A stretch of 64,000 nucleotides of DNA, taken from assembly GCA_019322895.1 (NCBI GenBank), contig JAHWHZ010000001.1:620001-684000 (forward strand), read 5' to 3'. Below, piece by piece: positions 59,109 to 64,000 of the stretch. The notes under the pieces are model-generated. The model was not told the DNA's origin, made no database searches, and saw nothing but the letters and a program-made list of their open reading frames with translations. The stretch comes from Candidatus Woesearchaeota archaeon. GTDB lineage: Archaea; Nanobdellota; Nanobdellia; Woesearchaeales; ARS49. A program made the position numbers and the translations under genes. How positions within the stretch are numbered: the stretch's first letter is position 1; each line of letters opens with the position of its first letter.

Positions 59109-59568
59109 TTGCACTCGAAATCTTTTCTTTTTTGATCTTGTTCTGCAGTTCTCCAAGGAGCTTGAAACTGTCTTCAAGATGGGTCTTTATCGTGGATTCT
59201 GCCTTCCTGAAAGCACCTTCAAGATTGTTGCCATTCAGCTCATAGCCAATGACCACTTTTCCCTCTGCGACAAAGCTGGTCTTCTTGAGGATCCCTAGAT
59301 GGAGCCATCTGTGCAGGTAGTCGTACATGGTCTGCCTCTTGATGCCTGCAAACACTCCCATTTCCTCTACTGGCATGACTGCTAATTCAGGCTTTTTTTC
59401 CTTGTTTGCTTGTTTTTTGCGTTCATAGAGCTCTAGAAGCAAAGAATGCATTTTTGCTGCCCCATCTTTTTTCCTTGGCAGCAGCCCGAATCTGGCTAGC
59501 AAAATACGGGCCATTTCAGCTACTTCAGCGTCTGGAAGAACTTCATTGTTTCCTAATTGGATGTTCAT
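59077..59568 (-). CDS. HTH protein of the second island (3)
   Basis: 163 residues. Central HTH (VEEMGVFAGIKRQTMYDYLH, RWLHLGILKK) and a C-terminal helical segment (HLEDSFKLLGELQNKIKKEK) for oligomerisation. Start ATG 59568. Convergent with gene (2). CCCGACAA motifs lie upstream (59626, 59864, 59957 regions). Confidence 0.6.
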   Translation of the reverse strand: MNIQLGNNEVLPDAEVAEMARILLARFGLLPRKKDGAAKMHSLLLELYERKKQANKEKKPELAVMPVEEMGVFAGIKRQTMYDYLHRWLHLGILKKTSFVAEGKVVIGYELNGNNLEGAFRKAESTIKTHLEDSFKLLGELQNKIKKEKISSAINAPSVTEEY

Positions 59569-60526
59569 TCAAAATCACTCTTTTTCTAACAGTTTGATTC
59601 ACTTCCTTAAATAGCTTTCGGTATTACCCCGACAATTAAAACTTTTAAGCATTGATAAGAGATTGAATTTCTTAAAAATCCTTGTATCTGCTTAAAAGCT
59701 ATTAGCAGTTTGGATTTTTAAATTCAAAATTACCTTCAAAAATGTGGAATTTTCGCATATCTTGGATCTGAAGGGACTTTTTCTTTAAAAGGCACTTGGG
59801 CCTTCTGAAAAGCCTGTTTTCAAGCCATTTCCAAGGTATGTTTTGTTAAAATCCCGACAATTTCCAGGAACTGCCCTTTTTTTGGCATCCTGAAAAATGA
59901 CCTTTTCTGCAAAAATCCCGGCACAGTCGCGATTTTGCCAGACTTTTCTGGATTTCCCCGACAAACGAGTTTAAGGGGCTTTTCACCATCAGGCGTGGTT
60001 CATCAAGCAGATGTTGGCAAAGCAATGCAGTTTGGTTAAATTCTGGGATAATGCCTTACAACCTCTTCAAACCACTGTTAGGCACCATATTTTCCCATGT
60101 CTCACTTTTGGCGTTTTTGACAAAAATGTGCCTTATTTGGAGTTAAAAAAATTTGTTTTTTTATCCTCGGTAAACTGAAAAAATGCACTTTGTCACTGTC
60201 TGTTGGGAACATCTTATCTTTTCTAAAATTTATTTAATAACTATTGTTTTGAAATTTATTAGAAAATATTATATCTTTTCTAAAAGTTGTTAGTTAAAAT
60301 AAAAATAATAAAATATATTTTGAAGTACTAGCAAGGATTTTTTCTTAATGAAAAGTGAGGGTTCCAAGAGTGAGCAAAAAACCAGGGAAAATCTTTAACT
60401 GCAAGAGGCAGGGCAAGTATGGAAAAATCCCAGAATCCAAGAGAAAAAGTGACTTAGGCACCAGTAAAATTAAGCTCAAGAAGCCTCCTAAATAGCAGAT
60501 ACTCAGTCACTAAGAAAAAGTGAGTT
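59569..60526. other. Gene-free right arm of the second island
   Basis: 958 bases without a credible gene. It holds CCCGACAA or CCCGGCA motifs at about 59627, 59865, 59918 and 59957, a TTAGGCACC at 60078-60086, an A/T-rich stretch (60120-60330), and inverted copies of the left-end motif at 60351-60365, 60444-60469 and 60515-60523, ending at the PAC2 stop codon. Confidence 0.5.
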
Positions 60527-61267
60527 TTAGCCTATGTAAGCGAACTTTTTCTTCTGCTTCAATTGCTGAGCCTTTTGGCCCTGGTTTACAATTGTCTTGA
60601 GTTTTTTCTCAAACTCCTCAGCCTGTTTCAGCAATGGCTTTGGGTCTACTTTCAGGCCCAGGTAATCGTCAATTAATTGGACTATCTGTGCAGCTGCCTT
60701 GCTGTCAGGCATCTTTGTGTGAGTCTCTGCAAACATGCAGGTTGTCTTCAGCCCTGATTTAAGAAGTATTGCTGCTGTTGAGCCCACGATGATTCCTTCT
60801 CCAAGGCACTTGTGGCCCTGGCTGTCCAGCTTTTTTGCTGCTTTATTGTCTTTTGTGAAATAAAAGGATCCTGCAGTTCCAGTACTTTTGGCAGGCTCTT
60901 CTGTTGAGCCCACTCCCTCGATGGTTATGAGCTCTTTTGCGCCAAGCTGCTCGCAGACGTCAAGCACAAGGTCTGCAGCTCTCCATTCCTGGCCTGCTGC
61001 ACTTGTTATTGCGTGTATTATGACGATATTGTATTGCTTGTTATAGTAGATTCCAATAGGGTCAACTAATTTGCACTCGTGTATTGCTATCATGGATGGA
61101 GATGCATGGTTCTCAAAGTAGTGGCTGCCTATTTTTTCGCATTTCAAGTGGTCTATGAGAAAGCCGGTGGCGATTGTGCCTACAAGGCCGATGCCTGGAA
61201 ACCCTTCAATGACTGTGACGCCTTTTGGTTTTTTCGTCAATATCACCTTATTTTTTTCTTCTGCCAT
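60527..61267 (-). CDS. PAC2-family protein (proteasome assembly chaperone-like)
   Basis: 246 residues. GVTVIEGFPGIGLVGTIATG opens the PAC2 fold; ENHASPSMIAIHECKLVDP and LITIEGVGST follow. Archaeal PAC2 relatives (COG2047) are linked to the proteasome. Stop lies at the right end of the second island; rsmE on the other side has the same direction, so the island may split an old operon. Confidence 0.85.
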   Translation of the reverse strand: MAEEKNKVILTKKPKGVTVIEGFPGIGLVGTIATGFLIDHLKCEKIGSHYFENHASPSMIAIHECKLVDPIGIYYNKQYNIVIIHAITSAAGQEWRAADLVLDVCEQLGAKELITIEGVGSTEEPAKSTGTAGSFYFTKDNKAAKKLDSQGHKCLGEGIIVGSTAAILLKSGLKTTCMFAETHTKMPDSKAAAQIVQLIDDYLGLKVDPKPLLKQAEEFEKKLKTIVNQGQKAQQLKQKKKFAYIG

Positions 61268-61457
61268 AGCTTTTGAAAAAAAGTTCTCTAGTATTTAAAT
61301 TTTATCTTTTAAAACAGGTCTATTTCGGCGAAAATTTGAAATGTTTTGCATTTCAAAATTCACTAAAAAAAACGCTGTTTTTCGGCGAAAAATTTATATA
61401 AGATAATCGCTGATTCAATAGAATTCAACCGAATTAAAAAAATTTGAGGTGAATTTA

Positions 61458-61646
61458 ATGGCAAAGAAAAAAACATTCATGGGAATGGCATACCCAGCCA
61501 AGTGCCCGGCATGGTTTGGAATCCTGGTTCTGTTAGTTGGTCTATGGTTCATGGCTGCTGACCTAGGATACCTAGGAACAGGCGGCTTGACGCTTTGGCC
61601 GATAGTTATCGCATTAATCGGCTTGCATATGTGGCTTGTTAAGTAA
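61458..61646 (+). CDS. Small membrane protein, 62 aa
   Basis: ATG 61458 with GAGGTGA five bases upstream; an in-frame GTG at 61449 lies within that site. Two membrane helices (WFGILVLLVGLWFMAADLG; LWPIVIALIGLHMWLV). No family named. The leader from a TTTATATAAG box (61390-61399) is about 35 bases. Confidence 0.7.
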   Translation: MAKKKTFMGMAYPAKCPAWFGILVLLVGLWFMAADLGYLGTGGLTLWPIVIALIGLHMWLVK

Positions 61647-61760
61647 GCCTTTTATTTTTCTTTATTTTTCAGAATTATTCTAGTTACACAAATAAACCGC
61701 AATCTTTATAAACTACCTTCTTTTGTAATCCAGCAGTAGTAACTTCAAAGTGGGTGTAAT

Positions 61761-63167
61761 ATGGACAGCGATAAATCAGAGAAAAAACAACTGAATCAGC
61801 TAATAGCAGAGAATTCTGAGCAGCAAGTAGAAATAGACCGGCTGAAAGCACAGCTTGAAGAGAAAGAAGCGCAGATCGGGATGGCTGATACGCAGATACA
61901 GCGTCTTCAGAAAGACAAGGATTTTGCGCAGCAAAGATACACCAGCTTGAGTAATGCAGCAGAGTTGCTGGACTTTTACAAAGCATTTATTGACAATGTT
62001 AAAAGCGAGCCGTTTCTTGTGAATTACTTGCTGAAATTTATTGAGAAAACTGGCTTAAAGAAAAAAGAAGATATGTCTGACCTGCACCCAGATGAAGACA
62101 GGGCTGCAGCTGAAATGGGCGATGCTAGCGCGACCCAGGACATAACAGCAAACATGGACTGGCTCTTGGTCCGTATCTGCGAAACCCTTCCAAGGTTTGA
62201 GGAGCTTGATGCCAAAGAAGCAGAATTTGCAACAAAAGGAGATGACGCTTCAAGCGCATTTTACAAGATTCTTGATGCAGTTAAAAAGACTCTTCCAGAA
62301 GCTGATAAAGAAAGCCTCGAGCAAAGGATTGCAAAAAGAGAAGAGCTGAAAATAAAAAAAGATGAGCTTGAAAAAGCTAAAAAAGCAGGCAAGCCCGTAC
62401 AAAAAGAGATAGACCAGCTTGATAAAGAGATAGAGCCTCTGGGAGACCTTGTATCAGATTATGTCAAGGAGAAGCTAATAAGTTTGCAGAAGTACAAAAC
62501 TCTGGAAAAAGCCAATGCATTGATTGAGACCATTTACGAAACAGTGGATGCCATTCTTACGCCAGAGAACGAGGAGTCTGCAATCCCTCAAATAATCGCG
62601 AAACACAAAGAACAAGGTGATGAAGCAGTTAAAAATGCAGTCAAGAAGTTTGTTTTTGAAAATCTTGCCAAAAGGCAGGAAATGATAGATGCAACAGAAA
62701 AGTTAACACAGGCATTAACAGATAAGACAGAAGAACATGAACATTACATGGAACTATACCATGGATTTACTTCTGCATTAGCAACAGATCTTGCAGAAAA
62801 GCTTGGTGAGAAAGTTAACTTGCAGGAACTGGATAAAGATCCCTTAAATTATGTTATGCCTAAACTTGCTGAATTAGAAAAAAAATACACAAACATAATC
62901 ACAGAATTGCTGAAAAGAGAGATAAAAGCAGTGGCTGGTTATGATGATAAGACAATCGCTGTCCAAGAAATCCTTAAACCCGCGGACACCTGCTTTAGAT
63001 TGGGAGTTCTTTATGCTGGCAAAGGATATGCTAAAGAAGCAAAAGCAAAATTCCAGGATGCATCAGACTTGTATAAGCAGGCGCTGCCTTTTGCAGAAGA
63101 TGAAGCGCTAATAAAAAAGAAGATTGCAAAATGTGTTAAAGCAGCAGAGGGAATAAAAGATGACTGA
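61761..63167 (+). CDS. Long coiled-coil protein with TPR-like end, 468 aa
   Basis: Coiled coils at about 5-60 and 190-240. The end (VLYAGKGYAKEAKAKFQDAS, DLYKQALPFAEDEALIKKKI) looks like a TPR/MIT repeat. No enzyme motif. Overlaps the following gene by eight bases (ATGACTGA). Confidence 0.65.
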   Translation: MDSDKSEKKQLNQLIAENSEQQVEIDRLKAQLEEKEAQIGMADTQIQRLQKDKDFAQQRYTSLSNAAELLDFYKAFIDNVKSEPFLVNYLLKFIEKTGLKKKEDMSDLHPDEDRAAAEMGDASATQDITANMDWLLVRICETLPRFEELDAKEAEFATKGDDASSAFYKILDAVKKTLPEADKESLEQRIAKREELKIKKDELEKAKKAGKPVQKEIDQLDKEIEPLGDLVSDYVKEKLISLQKYKTLEKANALIETIYETVDAILTPENEESAIPQIIAKHKEQGDEAVKNAVKKFVFENLAKRQEMIDATEKLTQALTDKTEEHEHYMELYHGFTSALATDLAEKLGEKVNLQELDKDPLNYVMPKLAELEKKYTNIITELLKREIKAVAGYDDKTIAVQEILKPADTCFRLGVLYAGKGYAKEAKAKFQDASDLYKQALPFAEDEALIKKKIAKCVKAAEGIKDD

Positions 63168-64000
63168 GAACATTCTTGTTAAAAAAATGAATCTTGAAAA
63201 GCCTTATGATGCTTTTGTAAAAGAAAACCTTATTCCTATATTAGATAAAGAAGACGAAAAGTTAATACATGATTCAGACTGCTGGGATGGAACCGAATTA
63301 AGAGAAGATGTTTTCAAAGCAAAATATTTCATACTGCCAAAAGATGTTCCGGATTTTATTAAAAAATTAGACATGAAGATAGGCAAGGTAACAAGGCCGG
63401 AGAATTACTTGAACCAGAATGATATCTGCTTTCTTTTAGAAGATGCAGAGAGCATGGCGGGCATAGACGCCACATTAAAAGAACTGAAAGCAGAAAAAGC
63501 CGTTCTGCAGGACGAAAAAGATGAACTAGATGACAGGCATTCTGAGCTTGCAGAGAAATTCAAGCAATACAAAGATGATGCAGAAGAAGATATTGCATCT
63601 GCTGAAGAAGAGCTTCATTTCCAGGCAGTTTATGAGCAGGCATTAGAAGATGAAAAAAGAGCATTAAAAGCAGAAGAGAAAAAACTGCGCCAAAAACTGG
63701 CTAAACTAATTGCTATGGACACAAAAAGAGTTCAAAAAGGCCTTTCAAATGCACTTGGTGCAGGAGAGCCTGCAGATGTTATAAAATTGAAAAATGAAAA
63801 AGATGAGCTGCGCGCTAAAAATAGATCTTTAAATACTGAAATAGAACAGGCGCGTCTTTCTTTGCAGAGAGTTCTGGACCAGCAGGCTGAAATAGATGAG
63901 GCAGCAGAAGAAAGAGAATTTTATGATGCAATACATGAGCAGGACCTGCAGGAAAAGCTTCAGGAAGCAGAGAAAAAAAGAGATTACTCGTCTGCTGCAG
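63160..64000 (+). CDS. Coiled-coil protein (3' end beyond window)
   Basis: Open from ATG 63160 for 280 codons to the right edge. N-terminal 100 residues are globular (HDSDCWDGTELREDVFKAKY), the rest a long Glu/Lys-rich coiled coil. Coupled to the previous coiled-coil gene by overlap, so the two may interact. Confidence 0.7.
   Translation, partial: MTENILVKKMNLEKPYDAFVKENLIPILDKEDEKLIHDSDCWDGTELREDVFKAKYFILPKDVPDFIKKLDMKIGKVTRPENYLNQNDICFLLEDAESMAGIDATLKELKAEKAVLQDEKDELDDRHSELAEKFKQYKDDAEEDIASAEEELHFQAVYEQALEDEKRALKAEEKKLRQKLAKLIAMDTKRVQKGLSNALGAGEPADVIKLKNEKDELRAKNRSLNTEIEQARLSLQRVLDQQAEIDEAAEEREFYDAIHEQDLQEKLQEAEKKRDYSSAA

Noticed and set aside
57059..60523. Insertion sequence with terminal inverted repeats
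   Set aside because: No transposase gene, and the end motifs are imperfect and repeated, so only an island of unknown type is claimed.

Overview
The window is a stretch of archaeal chromosome, most likely from a DPANN lineage such as Woesearchaeota. The archaeal assignment rests on archaeal-type information genes: AlaRS, aIF5B, aRF1, aIF5A, uL1-uL10-P1, eL40, eL43, eS24, eS31, Rpo7, Rpo11, RpoP, Spt4, prefoldin, NreA, NurA and archaeal CCA transferase. Most promoters have a TATA box about 25 bases before a leaderless start. The lineage is inferred from compact gene families plus bacterial-looking additions (RsmE, an NtrC-like AAA+ protein); it is not proven. No rRNA or tRNA gene was seen.

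Layout. 1-12.98 kb: nucleotidyltransferase (cut by the left edge), NreA, a lipoprotein, small membrane and hypothetical genes, alaS, a secreted sandwich protein, infB, PUA/Nudix genes and a stand-alone asparagine-synthase domain. 13.0-20.1 kb: a G+C-richer accessory island described below. 20.5-28.4 kb: core genes (DRG GTPase, MscS-like channel, prefoldin beta, rpoP, eL43, aRF1, aIF5A, eL40, S2P protease, TrmJ-like and another methyltransferase). 28.4-31.2 kb: unfamiliar genes, a likely autoregulated winged-helix repressor and a degenerate NtrC-like AAA+ protein. 31.2-44.4 kb: Trm-G10, glycosyltransferase, ppsA, pcm, nurA, cca, an antiporter, endonuclease IV and an FHA protein. 44.4-48.2 kb: two PIN proteins, then rpo7-spt4-eS24-eS31. 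48.5-50.3 kb: a LAGLIDADG-HTH protein and a DUF218 protein. 50.3-57.05 kb: coiled-coil protein, P1, uL10, uL1, uppS, AMMECR1, rpo11, rsmE. 57.05-60.53 kb: a second island with repeats and three DNA-binding-like genes, inserted between rsmE and a PAC2-family gene. 61-64 kb: coiled-coil genes running off the right edge.

The most unusual locus is 13.0-20.1 kb. On the minus strand it has an operon of at least eleven tiny proteins, nearly all membrane proteins (27-116 residues), most with a strong Shine-Dalgarno of the type GAAAGGAGGTGA, which host genes here rarely use. Next come a coiled-coil protein and a HerA/VirB4-like ATPase, then about 2.37 kb without a credible gene but packed with perfect 7-12 bp stems, which looks like a very large structured RNA. 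The operon and the RNA region are built alike: each is preceded by the same 38-base element (30/38 identical, partly compensatory stem changes) and each ends in a hairpin with a U-tract followed by the palindrome TTTTCTATATAGAAAA. I read this as one co-regulated system: a membrane-anchored ATPase machine plus a giant RNA. It could be a provirus or plasmid remnant, or a resident DPANN apparatus. Its function is unknown.

The second island (57.05-60.53 kb) has end-proximal inverted motifs, a 190-base A/T tract, AGTCCCA iterons and three coiled-coil/winged-helix genes, like the replication or control region of an integrated plasmid. No integrase or transposase was found in either island.
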